Below, in pieces: positions 33,127 through 41,869 of a stretch of 64,000 nt of DNA. The number at the start of each line of letters is the position of its first letter. The first letter of the stretch is position 1. The position numbers were made by a program, and so were the translations under genes. The DNA lies in NCBI RefSeq assembly GCF_022631375.1, contig NZ_JALBGC010000003.1, positions 806,001 to 870,000 on the forward strand, written 5' to 3'. Origin of the DNA: Hymenobacter cyanobacteriorum. GTDB lineage: Bacteria; Bacteroidota; Bacteroidia; Cytophagales; Hymenobacteraceae. The notes beneath the pieces were generated by a model that was not told where the DNA came from, did no database searches, and worked only from the letters and a program-made list of their open reading frames with translations.

Positions 33127-33279
33127 CCTTGCGTAAGCTCGGCCACTTAACGGCTACAATGTGGCATTTAGCCAGTTGTTTGGGCCATTAGTAGATTTAT
33201 TATAAACAATGCAATCTGAATAAGTAATATTACCGTAATAATTACACCGTTCTTCTTTTTCCCACCCGTCCTGCATTGT
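33127..33279. other. AT-rich intergenic region with paired palindromes
   Basis: The stretch 33185-33250 is far more AT-rich than the surroundings. GTAATATTAC (33224-33233, a perfect palindrome) is followed two bases later by GTAATAATTAC (33235-33245, nearly palindromic). This arrangement could be an operator upstream of the gene at 33280; no regulator binding is known. Confidence 0.35.
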
Positions 33280-33519
33280 ATGCCTTCGACTACTGAAGTT
33301 TCGGCCAGCCAGAAATCGGCCTACCAACGGCCGTACAAAACCCGCAGCCAGCGCCGCGAAATGGCCCGTCGCAAGCACGACGAAAATGCCGACCATAAAT
33401 TTCTGATTCGGGTGGCTATTGTAGCAGGAGTATTGCTTTTAGTGGCAGTAGGCGCAGCAATTAAGAGTTGGTCCGACCGCGAAGCGCAGGCCCCAGCCCC
33501 GGTCGAGTCGCTGCAGTAA
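33280..33519 (+). CDS. small single-pass membrane protein, unknown function
   Basis: This 79-residue protein has a basic cytoplasmic N-terminus (KTRSQRREMARRKHDEN, residues 24-40), one membrane segment at about 47-64 (VAIVAGVLLLVAVGAAI) and a short periplasmic Pro-rich tail. No family is recognised. The start is the first ATG after an AT-rich upstream region with paired palindromes. It converges with the AIM24-like gene 14 bases away. Confidence 0.6.
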   Translation: MPSTTEVSASQKSAYQRPYKTRSQRREMARRKHDENADHKFLIRVAIVAGVLLLVAVGAAIKSWSDREAQAPAPVESLQ

Positions 33520-33533
33520 GCTGGCCGGAAGCG

Positions 33534-34316
33534 CTACTCATCGAGCATGCCGCCGAGCAGGCCTCCCAATACGCCGCCGCTCTCCTTCTGGGCATTGCCA
33601 CCCATTGGCGACAGCGCCTGAATAAGTTTTTTGACGGGCATGGATTGCAGCCACACGCGGCCGGTGCCGCGCAGCGTGGCCAGCAGCAGCCCCTCGCCTC
33701 CGAATATCATGGATTTGAGGCCGCCGGCCCGGGCCACGCTAAAGTCGATGCCCGGCTCGAAGGCCACCACGCAGCCGGTATCTACGCGCAACAGCTCGTT
33801 GTTTAGCCGCTTTTCGATGATGGTGCCGCCGGCGTGTACAAAGGCTTTGCCGTCGCCAGTGAGCTTTTGCAGGATGAAGCCTTCGCCGCCAAAAAAGCCA
33901 GCCCCGAACTTCTGGTTGAAGTGCAGGCTGATTTTGGTGCCCCGCGCGGCGGCCAGAAACCCGTCCTTCTGCACAATGAGGCCCTGCGGCATGTCGCGCA
34001 GGTTAATCGGGATGATGGTGCCGGGGTAGGGGGCCGAAAAAGCCACCTTGCTTTTGCCGTAGCTGCCGCGGTGCGTGAAATGCGTGAGAAACAGCGACTC
34101 GCCGGTAAGCAACCGGGTGCCGGCCGAAAACAGCTTGCCCATAAAGCCCTGCTCGGGCTCGGAACCGTCGCCCATCTTGGTTTCGAAGGCGATGGCTTCT
34201 TCCATGTACACCATGGCCCCGGCCTCGGCAATCACGGTTTCGTTGGGGTCGAGCTCAATTTCGAGCACCTGAATGTCGGAGCCCAGAATGCGGTAATCAA
34301 CGTCGTGCGAGGTCAT
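33534..34316 (-). CDS. TIGR00266 / AIM24-like protein
   Basis: This 260-residue protein is of the TIGR00266 family, related to the mitochondrial AIM24 beta-sandwich. The family pattern is visible in [23 protein letters not shown] near residues 13-35, [32 protein letters not shown] and [22 protein letters not shown]. It ends in a Gly-rich low-complexity tail ([14 protein letters not shown]). The function is not established. The ATG at 34316 is favoured because the extra 15 codons up to 34361 are Pro/Ala filler. Confidence 0.85.
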   Translation of the reverse strand: MTSHDVDYRILGSDIQVLEIELDPNETVIAEAGAMVYMEEAIAFETKMGDGSEPEQGFMGKLFSAGTRLLTGESLFLTHFTHRGSYGKSKVAFSAPYPGTIIPINLRDMPQGLIVQKDGFLAAARGTKISLHFNQKFGAGFFGGEGFILQKLTGDGKAFVHAGGTIIEKRLNNELLRVDTGCVVAFEPGIDFSVARAGGLKSMIFGGEGLLLATLRGTGRVWLQSMPVKKLIQALSPMGGNAQKESGGVLGGLLGGMLDE

Positions 34317-34416
34317 AGCATAAGCTGGCGAGGGAGTTGGCGTGGCCAAAGATATAGGCAACAGGCTATTTTTTGAGCTGAACAGGTGGCCGGCACAATA
34401 TTTCCGGGCGGGTGCG

Positions 34417-34444
34417 TTGGGGAAATATCTTTCAACTAACTTTA
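34417..34444 (+). promoter_or_regulatory. promoter of the MORN-type lipoprotein gene
   Basis: A -33 TTG (34417-34419) and a -7 TAACTTTA (34437-34444, one mismatch) are 17 bases apart, 26 bases before the ATG at 34471. Codons upstream of this ATG would lie inside the promoter, which supports the chosen start. Confidence 0.5.
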
Positions 34445-34470
34445 TAGTTCAACCTTTTTCCTTTCCCGCT

Positions 34471-35079
34471 ATGCGTGCTTCTCACTTGCTGCTGCTGCTC
34501 GTTGTCAGTGCCTTACTTGGCAGCTGCGCCAACTCGCGTTTTGCCACGGCTCCGCCCGCCTGGGCGTTCTGGAAAACCAACCGTTTCGACCGGCACGGCC
34601 TCGAAACCGGCCGTTGGCGTACTTATTACGACGATGCCAAAAAGCAGCCCTACACGGCCGGGCGCTACCGCCACGGGCGGCCGGTGAAAACGTTTCAATA
34701 CTACGACCCCACGGGCAAGCTCGACCGCACCGAAACCTATAGCCAGGACGGTTACTGCGAGGTAAGCTATTGGCACCCGGGCGGCCAGCTGGCCCGGCGC
34801 GGCCCCGCCCAGTGGGTAACCGGCCGGGGCAAGGCCCCGCGCTTTTACTGGTACGGCACTTGGACGAGCTACGAACCCGACGGGCAGGTTTCGGCGGTGC
34901 AGACCTACGTCGACGGCGCTATTACCCGGGCCGAAACCTACGAGAAAGGCCAGCTCACCCAAGTCGAAATATTTGAGCACAACAAGCGCAGCCGCGTCGA
35001 AACCTATTCCAACGGCCAGCTTATCAAAGTAGAATCTTTTGAAAAAGGGCTGCGGGTGGGGACCACAAGCACGCTGTGA
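34471..35079 (+). CDS. lipoprotein with MORN/YwqK-like repeats
   Basis: This 202-residue lipoprotein has a signal peptide with lipobox LLGSC (Cys19). About seven short strand-pair repeats of the MORN/YwqK type follow, for example GRWRTYYDDAKKQPYTAGRY, VKTFQYYDPTGKLDRTETY and WTSYEPDGQVSAVQTYVDG. Such repeats form extended beta-sheets and are found in many Bacteroidota surface lipoproteins. Some YwqK proteins have been linked to toxin-antitoxin systems, but nothing here supports that. It has its own promoter and no clear partner. Confidence 0.8.
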   Translation: MRASHLLLLLVVSALLGSCANSRFATAPPAWAFWKTNRFDRHGLETGRWRTYYDDAKKQPYTAGRYRHGRPVKTFQYYDPTGKLDRTETYSQDGYCEVSYWHPGGQLARRGPAQWVTGRGKAPRFYWYGTWTSYEPDGQVSAVQTYVDGAITRAETYEKGQLTQVEIFEHNKRSRVETYSNGQLIKVESFEKGLRVGTTSTL

Positions 35080-35102
35080 GCCCTAGTAGCAGCGAGCAAC
35101 CG

Positions 35103-35492
35103 CTACTCGTCCTGCGGTAGCTCGCTGCGGGTTTCGGCGGCTTCCTTTTCGGGGTCTTCTACCGTTTTTTTGCGCTTGGCTTCGCGGCTGGTGCGCTTGA
35201 TGAAATCCTCGTCGGTTTCTTCTACTTCCTGGTGACCGTCTTCTATGGGGAAGGCGTCGTCTTCGGTTTCGCCAGCCCCTGGTTTTTCGCCAAACTGGCC
35301 GGCGCGGTCCACCAGCTTTTTGTCGCGCACGTGGCGGCCCAGAAACTGGTTAATCTGCTCGATGCTGTAGTTGGAAGTGATTTCGCCCAATGGGTTCACC
35401 CCAATCTCAAAGCCTTCGAGCTCTTTGTGCACGCGGGCTTTCTTGGTGGGGTCGGTGGTGGCTTTCTTCGGTTTAACGGGTTTCTTGGCCAT
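35103..35492 (-). CDS. hypothetical charged protein of Bacteroidota type
   Basis: This 129-residue cytoplasmic protein has a Lys-rich start (KKPVKPKKATTDPTKKARVHKE). A short predicted folded core follows (LEGFEIGVNPLGEITSNYSIEQINQFLGRHVRDKKL, about 25-60). The rest is a long acidic, probably disordered tail. No catalytic motif is seen. The core looks conserved and may bind another protein. The function is unknown. Confidence 0.7.
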   Translation of the reverse strand: MAKKPVKPKKATTDPTKKARVHKELEGFEIGVNPLGEITSNYSIEQINQFLGRHVRDKKLVDRAGQFGEKPGAGETEDDAFPIEDGHQEVEETDEDFIKRTSREAKRKKTVEDPEKEAAETRSELPQDE

Positions 35493-35576
35493 GATGCAGG
35501 ATGCGGAAGCAAGAGAAATACTGCGCTGCTCTACGTGAAAAGCACCTGCTTGGGTGTTGTCTGCTTCCCGAAACTA

Positions 35577-35630
35577 CCGCAAAGTCAGACTGGCATTGCA
35601 TGTTGGTGCGCTGCCAGTCTGACTTTGCGG
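35577..35630. repeat. 19-bp perfect inverted repeat
   Basis: CCGCAAAGTCAGACTGGCA (35577-35595) pairs perfectly with 35612-35630 around a 16-base loop. It lies in the 167-base spacer between the histidine kinase stop and the charged-protein gene (both minus strand). There is no T run, so it may be an RNA-stabilising hairpin or terminator. Confidence 0.8.
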
Positions 35631-35659
35631 CACGGCGCCGCCGGGTGTCAGTCACCTCC

Positions 35660-37729
35660 CTATAGTCCGAACGAACGACGCGGGGCCGCCAGCGGCACGG
35701 CTACCTGCACCCGGAATCCGCCGCCGGCCACTGGTCCGGCCGTGGCGGCGCCGCCCATGGCTTCGGCCCGCGCCGCCATGTTGCGCAGGCCGTGGCCCGG
35801 GCGGCGGCTGGTATCAGTTTCCGGCCCAAACTGGCCATTGTCGCGTACTTCCAGCACCAGTTGGGGCAGGCTGCTGGCCACGTAGCGCAGGCTTATGGCC
35901 ACGGCCGTGGCAGTGGGGGCATGCTTCAGCACGTTGTGCAGGCTCTCTTTGTAGATGAGGTAGAGGTTGCGGCGCAGCAGCACCGACAGCCGCTGGTCGG
36001 GCAATTCCGTTGGCAAGTCGAATGTAGCCTCCAGGCCTGCCACGCCCATCACCTCGTAGGCATAGTCACGCATGCGGTCGAGCAGGTTGGGCAGGTAGTC
36101 GTTGTGAGCATCAAGGCTCCACACCACGTCGTTGAGCTGCCGCACGGCCAAGCGGCTGGCTTCGGTAATTTCGTCTAGCTGCTGGCGCTGGCTGGTGGTA
36201 TCGGCCAAGCCTTCCTGCAGCAGGCCGCTCTGCCGGGCAATCTGGCCTAACAACGTGCCCACGTCGTCGTGCAGGTCGGCGGCCAGGGCGTTGCGCAAAT
36301 CGGTTTCGCGGCGGCGCTGGTGCTGGCGGTAGCGCCAGAGCAGCGCCGCGGCCCCGCTGCCCGCTACCAAGGCCAGGGCCAGCAGGCCGGCGGCCAGGCG
36401 TTGCCGTTTTAGGCGGGCCAGTTCCTGCTGCTGGCCCAGCAGCACCAGTTCGGCGCGGTGCTGGGCAGCGGCGTGGTTGAAGCGCAGGGCGGCCGTGCGG
36501 CGGCTCACGTCGGTGCCGTTCAGGCTGTCGTTGTAGGTATCGAAGCGGCGGTAATTTTGGTAGGCCGCGGCCCAGTTGCCGCGCGCGGCTTGGGCGCGGG
36601 CCAGCACTTCGTAGGCCGCACGCAGGCCTTCGAGCGATTGCGCCCGGGTGCTGGCCTGGCGGCTACGCTCGGCGTAAGCCACGGCGCTATCGGGGCGGCC
36701 TTGGTGCAGCCAGGTGCGGCCCAGCAGCGCCAGCAGCTGCGGCACGAGCAGCACGTCGTGGGCTGCCACGGCTTCGCGCAGGGCCGCGTGGGCCTGGCTA
36801 AGTGCTTCGATGCCCTGGCCCAGGCGTTCGGTCACATCGGCCAGATGGAAACGTACGGCCCGCACCGTGGCTTGGTCGGTCACCACAATCTGGCGGCTCA
36901 CGGCAATGCTCAGGCGGTAGTAATGGCGGGCTTTGGCCCACTGGCCCTGCCGACGAGCCAGCTCGCCCAATTCGCCCATTATCAGGTTGATGCGGTCGGG
37001 GTATTCGTAGCGGCGGGCAATATCCAGCGCCTCGCGCAGGTAGGTGTCGGCCGTGGCGTACTCGCCCAGCCGGGTGTAGAGGCTTGCTGCGTGAATCTTC
37101 AGGCTGGTATGAAAGCGGCGCTGGTCGCCGGTCGAACTCATGGCCATGGCCCGCAGGCAGTAGTCGAGCGCTTGGGCCAGGCGGCCCTGCTGGTCGGCCA
37201 TACGGGCGCGGCGGCCCAGGCAGCGCATTTGCCCGCCCAGGTCGTGCTGCCGGGTGAAAATACGCTGGGCCTCGCGCAGGAGGGGCCGCGCCGAATCGTA
37301 TTCGGCCAGGGCAATGTGGTAATCGGCCAGGTCGAGCAGGGTTTCATCCAGCAAATCGGGCAGGCCAACGCGGCGGGCCAGCGCGCAGGCCGCGCGGCGC
37401 GTAGCACCGGCCGCGCGCACATCGGTTACCATCATCTCATCGGCCAGATGGGTAAGTAGCAACACCCGCATGCTATCGGGGCTTGGGTGGGCCGCCAGCA
37501 GGTTCCGCACACTGTCTACGCGCGCCGGCTGGCTCAGGGCCGATGGGCGCACCGGGGGGGCAGTGCCCCGGTGCCAGTTGCGGTCGAGCTTGGCAACAGA
37601 GTCTTCGAGCGTTTCCGGCAGGGCCTGGCCAGCGGCCGGCTTGCCGCCCGGGCCAAGCAACAGCACTACGGCCACCCCGGCAATAAACCAGCGGTAAAAT
37701 GCGTCGAAAAAAGAAAAAATCCGCGCCAA
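35660..37729 (-). CDS. orphan TPR-containing sensor histidine kinase (NarL/DesK-type)
   Basis: This 689-residue protein has an N-terminal signal or membrane segment (about 10-30). Periplasmic TPR repeats lie at about 70-410. A second membrane segment lies near 440-460 (LLALALVAGSGAAALLW). A HisKA_3 domain follows with the phospho-acceptor His487 in LAADLHDDVGTLLGQ. The ATPase domain has its N-box in RRNLYLIYKESLHNVLKHA and GHGLRNMAARAEAMGG. This is the layout of the TPR-sensor kinases common in Bacteroidota, which pair with LuxR/NarL-type regulators. No response regulator is adjacent. The signal is unknown. Confidence 0.88.
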   Translation of the reverse strand: MARIFSFFDAFYRWFIAGVAVVLLLGPGGKPAAGQALPETLEDSVAKLDRNWHRGTAPPVRPSALSQPARVDSVRNLLAAHPSPDSMRVLLLTHLADEMMVTDVRAAGATRRAACALARRVGLPDLLDETLLDLADYHIALAEYDSARPLLREAQRIFTRQHDLGGQMRCLGRRARMADQQGRLAQALDYCLRAMAMSSTGDQRRFHTSLKIHAASLYTRLGEYATADTYLREALDIARRYEYPDRINLIMGELGELARRQGQWAKARHYYRLSIAVSRQIVVTDQATVRAVRFHLADVTERLGQGIEALSQAHAALREAVAAHDVLLVPQLLALLGRTWLHQGRPDSAVAYAERSRQASTRAQSLEGLRAAYEVLARAQAARGNWAAAYQNYRRFDTYNDSLNGTDVSRRTAALRFNHAAAQHRAELVLLGQQQELARLKRQRLAAGLLALALVAGSGAAALLWRYRQHQRRRETDLRNALAADLHDDVGTLLGQIARQSGLLQEGLADTTSQRQQLDEITEASRLAVRQLNDVVWSLDAHNDYLPNLLDRMRDYAYEVMGVAGLEATFDLPTELPDQRLSVLLRRNLYLIYKESLHNVLKHAPTATAVAISLRYVASSLPQLVLEVRDNGQFGPETDTSRRPGHGLRNMAARAEAMGGAATAGPVAGGGFRVQVAVPLAAPRRSFGL

Positions 37730-37813
37730 TGCTGTTGTCTGAATGCAAGCTCCGGCAACAAGCCGGTCAGTAGGAATACGGAAGCGTTAGAAACGGCCCG
37801 TTGCGGGCTTAGC

Positions 37814-37843
37814 TAAAGGTACAAGTAAACCTTTCAGGTCAAA
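37814..37843 (-). promoter_or_regulatory. promoter of the TPR histidine kinase gene
   Basis: On the minus strand a -33 TTTG (37840-37843) and a -7 TACCTTTA (37814-37821, one mismatch) are 18 bases apart. The leader to the ATG at 37729 is about 80 bases and contains a short GC-rich hairpin (CCGGC/GCCGG). Confidence 0.5.
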
Positions 37844-37890
37844 TTAATTACCCTGCCTAAACAGGCGAAGCAACCTTCGGCCTGAGTCAA

Positions 37891-37930
37891 CAAAAAGGCC
37901 ATTCCGCTGCAGCAGAATGGCCTTTTTGTT
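37891..37930 (-). terminator. terminator of the FG-GAP protein gene
   Basis: A near-perfect palindrome (AAAAAGGCCATTC with GAATGGCCTTTTT, centred on GCTGCAGC) has A and T runs at the two ends. It lies 41 bases after the stop at 37971 and could act in both directions. Confidence 0.85.
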
Positions 37931-37970
37931 GAATTAAGTAATGCACTTATCAGGTCCGGGGCCTGGTTAT

Positions 37971-39689
37971 TTATTCCAGCAGCAGCCGCCGGCTCTGCGG
38001 GCCGGAACGGAGGATATAGAAACCGCGCGGCAGCCCGTCCGGTAGGGTTAGCAGAGCGTGGTCGCCAGGATAAGGGAGCGTGTACACCAGCCGGCCGGCT
38101 ACATCGAACAGGCAAACCGGGCACTGGGCCGCCAGCCCCGCCACCCGGAGCACCGACCGTGCCGGATTTGGACTGACTACCAGGGCGCTTTCTGGCTGGT
38201 TTGCCGGCGCCGTGGCCAGTACCCTGCTGCTGCCATTCAGCCGGATGAAGGCGCCGCCACCTGCATTGGGACCCAGGAAATCCAGGTCGCCGTCGCCGTC
38301 CAGGTCACTCAGCGCGATGTTGCCGCCGCAACCGTTGGAAATGGGAATGGCGTTGTACGGGGCCGACGAAAAAAGGCCTTGGCCATCGTTGAAATACAGG
38401 GCGATGGTATTGGTGTTGACTACCAAGTCAATGTCGCCGTCGCTGTCTACGTCGCCCAGGGCCAAGCCTTTCGGGTAGCCACCCACTGTTATTTCGGCGC
38501 CGGTAGCCGGTGCTGTAAACAGGCCCTGCCCATTGTTCAGGCGGAGGCTGACTGTGCCATCGTGGTTATTGGCCGTAAACAGGTCGACATCGCCGTCACC
38601 ATCGGCATCCCGCAGCACTACCAATTCCGGAAACATGCCCACGGGCAATTCCGCCCCGACCGTTGGGTCCGCAAAACTGGCCGAGCCGTTGTTGACACGG
38701 ATGCTCACGCTGTTGCTCGAAACGTTGGCCGCGGCAATGTCAAGGTCGCCGTCGCCGTCTATGTCGCCCAGCGTAACGCCCTGGGGCGAACTGCCCACCT
38801 GCACATCGGCCGCCGCCACAAACGTGCCCGTGCCGTTGTTGAGGCGTACACTCAACCGCCCATATACGGCCTGGCTGGAAGTTACAAAATCCAGGTCGCC
38901 GTCGCCATCCAGGTCGCCCAGAGCAATGTCGGTGGGCCCATACGCCACGGCCACTTCGGGGTGCAGGGGATGCGGGGTAAAGTTGCCCGTGCCGTCGTTC
39001 AGCCGCACGCTTACCGACCGGTCATTGACGTTAGCCGTCACAAAATCCAGGTCGCCGTCGTTGTCCAGGTCACCCAAAGCCAGGCCGTAGGGGTTGTTTC
39101 GGACGCTGGGACTGGGGTTGCTTGGGGCAAGAGAAAAAACGCCCTGGCCGTTGTTGAGGCAGACGTTTACGGTTTGGTCGCCGATGTTGGCAGACAGCAT
39201 ATCCATGTCTCCGTCGTTGTCGACATCGCCCGCAACTATCGTCTTCGACCCGGTAAATAATACGGGGTCGGAGCCCGTGCTGAAATAGCCGCGCCCCGGG
39301 CCCGTCGCTGCCACCACAAATTGCCAGCTATACGGGGGGATGATGGCCTGGCCCGCCGTGTTTTTAACTCCCGCAATAGCCGTCACAGAGATTACCTCTC
39401 CCGCGCTGAAGCCGTAGGTAGGCGCAAAAGTCAGCGTGTTCCCGTTGGTGCTAACCACTCCCGTATGGCCCGCGCGCATGCCGCCGCGCTGCATCGAATG
39501 CACTTTCAACGCCGCGGCCGCTCCCACCCCAAGTGCCTGGCTGAAGGTGGCGCTGACGGCTGCGTTTGGCGCTGAGTGAAGCTGGTTGGCCGTGGGCACC
39601 GTCGCTGTTGCTGCCGACTGAGCCACGGCCAGGGCCGGAAGCAGAAAACTCAGGCAGCATGCTCCATGAATAAGTAAGTGCTTTTTCAT
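37971..39689 (-). CDS. secreted FG-GAP/VCBS repeat protein with T9SS sorting domain
   Basis: This is a 572-residue exported protein. The signal peptide ends near residue 25 (ALAVAQS). A Big_5-type Ig-like domain follows at about 28-130 (PTANQLHSAPNAAVSATFSQ). About seven FG-GAP/VCBS repeats come next, each with a DxDxDGDxD calcium-type loop (GDVDNDGDMDMLSAN, GDLDGDGDLDFVTSS and others), forming a beta-propeller. The C-terminal T9SS sorting domain covers about 490-572, with SPNPARSVLRV and GRLVYTLPY. It is likely a surface adhesin or binding protein. The frame is open to 39815 but the signal peptide starts at 39689. Confidence 0.88.
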   Translation of the reverse strand: MKKHLLIHGACCLSFLLPALAVAQSAATATVPTANQLHSAPNAAVSATFSQALGVGAAAALKVHSMQRGGMRAGHTGVVSTNGNTLTFAPTYGFSAGEVISVTAIAGVKNTAGQAIIPPYSWQFVVAATGPGRGYFSTGSDPVLFTGSKTIVAGDVDNDGDMDMLSANIGDQTVNVCLNNGQGVFSLAPSNPSPSVRNNPYGLALGDLDNDGDLDFVTANVNDRSVSVRLNDGTGNFTPHPLHPEVAVAYGPTDIALGDLDGDGDLDFVTSSQAVYGRLSVRLNNGTGTFVAAADVQVGSSPQGVTLGDIDGDGDLDIAAANVSSNSVSIRVNNGSASFADPTVGAELPVGMFPELVVLRDADGDGDVDLFTANNHDGTVSLRLNNGQGLFTAPATGAEITVGGYPKGLALGDVDSDGDIDLVVNTNTIALYFNDGQGLFSSAPYNAIPISNGCGGNIALSDLDGDGDLDFLGPNAGGGAFIRLNGSSRVLATAPANQPESALVVSPNPARSVLRVAGLAAQCPVCLFDVAGRLVYTLPYPGDHALLTLPDGLPRGFYILRSGPQSRRLLLE

Positions 39690-39827
39690 TAGGAAGATGG
39701 TTGGGAAAGGAGGAGGGTTGTGCCGCGATATTTCTGGCCGCTTCGGGTAAGCAAGGCCGCCTCGATAGGTTCGCGAATTATATGACAAGCACCATGTCCA
39801 AAAGGCTGCTCCCAAGATTCCAGAAAT

Positions 39828-39890
39828 GCCAAACGCCCTGAGAAAGTCACACTTGCCAAAACAAGTGCGGGCTTCCTCAGGGCGTTTGGC
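39828..39890 (-). repeat. inverted repeat downstream of gltX
   Basis: GCCAAACGCCCTGAG (39828-39842) pairs perfectly with 39876-39890. A second small hairpin, CACTTG/CAAGTG, is nested inside. It lies 21 bases after the gltX stop and may end its transcript, although the following T run is weak. Confidence 0.75.
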
Positions 39891-39911
39891 GCTGGTCGTT
39901 GCTCCGGCGGC

Positions 39912-41462
39912 TTAGGCAGCTGGCGCGATGGTGGCCACGGCCGTGCGCAAGCGGTCGGCCACTTCGGGCACGCCCAGAATCACGAGCGTTTCGAACAGGT
40001 CGGGGCCGGCGGCCGCGCCGGTCACGGCCACGCGCAAGGCCTGCAGTACTTGGCCGGGCTTAAGGCCCTGGGCCGCCATGGTATCGTTGAACAGGGTTTT
40101 CAGGCCTTCAGCCGAAACTTCAGTCGCGCTGGGCAGCGCCTCGGCGTAGGCCGTGAGGGCAGCGGCCACGGGGGCGTTCCACTTCTTGCTGATAACCGCT
40201 TCGTCGTACTCCGTCGGGGCCTGGAAGAAATATTTGGCCTCCTGCCAGAAGTCGTTCGGGAAGCTCACGCGCTCCTTCATCACGCCTACAATCTGCTCGG
40301 CTTTCTCCGGCGAGCACACAATGGCGTGCTCGTGCAGGGCCTGCAGCAGGTAGGGGGCCAGCTCGGCGTTGGACTTGGCGCGCAGGTAGTGCTCATTGAA
40401 CCACTTCACCTTGTTCTGGTCGAACTTGGCCGGCGACTTGCTCACGCGCTCAATCGAGAAGGCCTGAATCAGCTCGTCCATCGAGAAAATCTCCTGCTGA
40501 GTGCCGGGATTCCAGCCCAGGAAGGCCAAGAAGTTCACCAGCGCCTCGGGCAGGTAGCCGTCTTCGCGGTAGCCGCGGCTGATGGTGGCTTCGCCGGTTT
40601 CGGCGTCGGTTCCGTGCCACTCCAGCGGAAACACCGGGAAGCCTAGGCGGTCGCCGTCGCGCTTGCTCAGCTTGCCGGTGCCGTCGGGCTTCAGCAGCAG
40701 GGGCAGGTGGGCAAACTGTGGCATGGTGCTTTCCCAGCCCAGGTAGCGGTAGAGCAGCACGTGCAGCGGCGCACTCGGCAGCCATTCCTCGCCTCTGATG
40801 ACGTGCGAAATCTCCATCAGGTGGTCGTCCACGATGTTGGCCAGGTGGTAGGTCGGCATGCCGTCCGATTTCATCAGCACCTTGTCATCCACCGCCGAAG
40901 AGTGCACCACCACCCAGCCGCGAATCAAATCCTGAAAGCGGATTTCCTCCTTGCGGGGCACTTTCAGGCGAATGACGTACTGCGCGCCGCCGTCGAGCAG
41001 GGCCTTCACCTCGTCCTCGGGCAGGGTGAGGGAGTTGCGCATCTGAGCGCGGGTGATGGAGTTGTACTGCGGGTTGGGCACCTTGGCGGCCTGCAGGCGA
41101 GCACGCATGGCGTCGAGCTCCTCGGCCGTGTCGAAAGCGTAGTACGCGTGGCCGGCGGCAATGAGCTGGTCGGCGTACTGCTTGTACATGGGCTTGCGCT
41201 CGCTCTGCTTATAGGGGCCGTGGGGGCCGCCCACGCCCTGGCCTTCGTCAATCACGATGCCGCACCAGGCCAGCGCTTCGAGAATGTACTGCTCGGCGCC
41301 GGGCACGAAGCGGTTTTGGTCGGTGTCTTCGATGCGCAGCAGCATCTTGCCGCCCAGCTTGCGGGCCAGCAGGTAGTTATACAGGGCCGTGCGCACGCCG
41401 CCAATGTGCAGCGGGCCGGTGGGCGAGGGGGCGAAACGCACCCGAACTTCTCTCTCGGTCAT
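39912..41462 (-). CDS. gltX: glutamyl-tRNA synthetase
   Basis: This 516-residue class I aminoacyl-tRNA synthetase charges tRNA-Glu. The HIGH-type motif reads PLHIGG near residues 17-22 and the KMSKS motif reads KLSKR near 262-266. The anticodon-binding helices fill the C-terminal 150 residues. The frame is open up to 41504 but the ATG at 41462 (MTEREVRVRFAPSPTG) gives the normal start, 39 bases after a -7 box. The length is normal. Confidence 0.95.
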   Translation of the reverse strand: MTEREVRVRFAPSPTGPLHIGGVRTALYNYLLARKLGGKMLLRIEDTDQNRFVPGAEQYILEALAWCGIVIDEGQGVGGPHGPYKQSERKPMYKQYADQLIAAGHAYYAFDTAEELDAMRARLQAAKVPNPQYNSITRAQMRNSLTLPEDEVKALLDGGAQYVIRLKVPRKEEIRFQDLIRGWVVVHSSAVDDKVLMKSDGMPTYHLANIVDDHLMEISHVIRGEEWLPSAPLHVLLYRYLGWESTMPQFAHLPLLLKPDGTGKLSKRDGDRLGFPVFPLEWHGTDAETGEATISRGYREDGYLPEALVNFLAFLGWNPGTQQEIFSMDELIQAFSIERVSKSPAKFDQNKVKWFNEHYLRAKSNAELAPYLLQALHEHAIVCSPEKAEQIVGVMKERVSFPNDFWQEAKYFFQAPTEYDEAVISKKWNAPVAAALTAYAEALPSATEVSAEGLKTLFNDTMAAQGLKPGQVLQALRVAVTGAAAGPDLFETLVILGVPEVADRLRTAVATIAPAA

Positions 41463-41501
41463 AACAGAAAAAAAGCGCGCCCCGGAGTTCGGAACGCGCC
41501 G

Positions 41502-41509
41502 CAAAGGTA
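41502..41509 (-). promoter_or_regulatory. -7 box of gltX, next to a hairpin repeat
   Basis: On the minus strand this reads TACCTTTG, an exact consensus match. A long hairpin repeat starts just three bases upstream (41512), where the -33 element should lie. No TTG is found at the right spacing. Confidence 0.5.
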
Positions 41510-41511
41510 AG

Positions 41512-41618
41512 GCGGTGAATTGGTGAGGTGGTGAACTGGTGAGTCTGACGTTTCAATTACGCAGCTTGCGCCATCAGGATATCAAACTCACCAGTTCACC
41601 ACCTCACCAATTCACCGC
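41512..41618. repeat. 33-bp perfect inverted repeat of GGTGAA words
   Basis: The arms 41512-41544 and 41586-41618 are perfect complements over 33 bases. They are built from variants of GGTGAATTGGTGAGGTGG. The loop is 41 bases. The right end overlaps the TAG stop of the 63-residue membrane protein (41618-41620 on the minus strand). Confidence 0.95.
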
Positions 41619-41809
41619 TAGTCCCGGTTCTTGTAGCCCAGCCACAGCGCTAGGCCCAGCAGCGTGATGCCGCCGCGAATAACCCAGGCCATAGTCGGGC
41701 CCCAGTTGTCAATCCATTTCAGGAAAACGTAATGCACGTTGGGGTTAATCAGCGGCAGTACCAGCGAAATAAGCCCAATGATGAGCAGGCCGAGTCCAAG
41801 TTCTTTCAT
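41618..41809 (-). CDS. small two-segment membrane protein
   Basis: This 63-residue protein has two membrane segments, at about 4-22 (LGLGLLIIGLISLVLPLI) and 41-58 (MAWVIRGGITLLGLALWLG), joined by a short polar loop with a Trp pair. The pattern, including the C-terminal GYKNRD, looks like small inner-membrane proteins conserved in Hymenobacteraceae. The function is unknown. It is probably co-transcribed with ridA, whose stop is 60 bases upstream. Confidence 0.65.
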   Translation of the reverse strand: MKELGLGLLIIGLISLVLPLINPNVHYVFLKWIDNWGPTMAWVIRGGITLLGLALWLGYKNRD

Positions 41810-41869
41810 GCGGGGGGGTGGGGTTGGAAGTGAAAATGAATCAATCCCAACGCCCGCACCGGCCGGATA

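Noticed and set aside
34471..35079. Toxin-antitoxin antitoxin of the YwqK type
   Set aside because: It is a lipoprotein with its own promoter and no adjacent toxin gene; only the repeat type resembles YwqK.
38058..39260. Possible tandem DNA repeat or CRISPR-like array
   Set aside because: The periodicity comes from the FG-GAP repeats of the secreted protein encoded on the minus strand; units are translated, variable in length and have no constant direct repeat.
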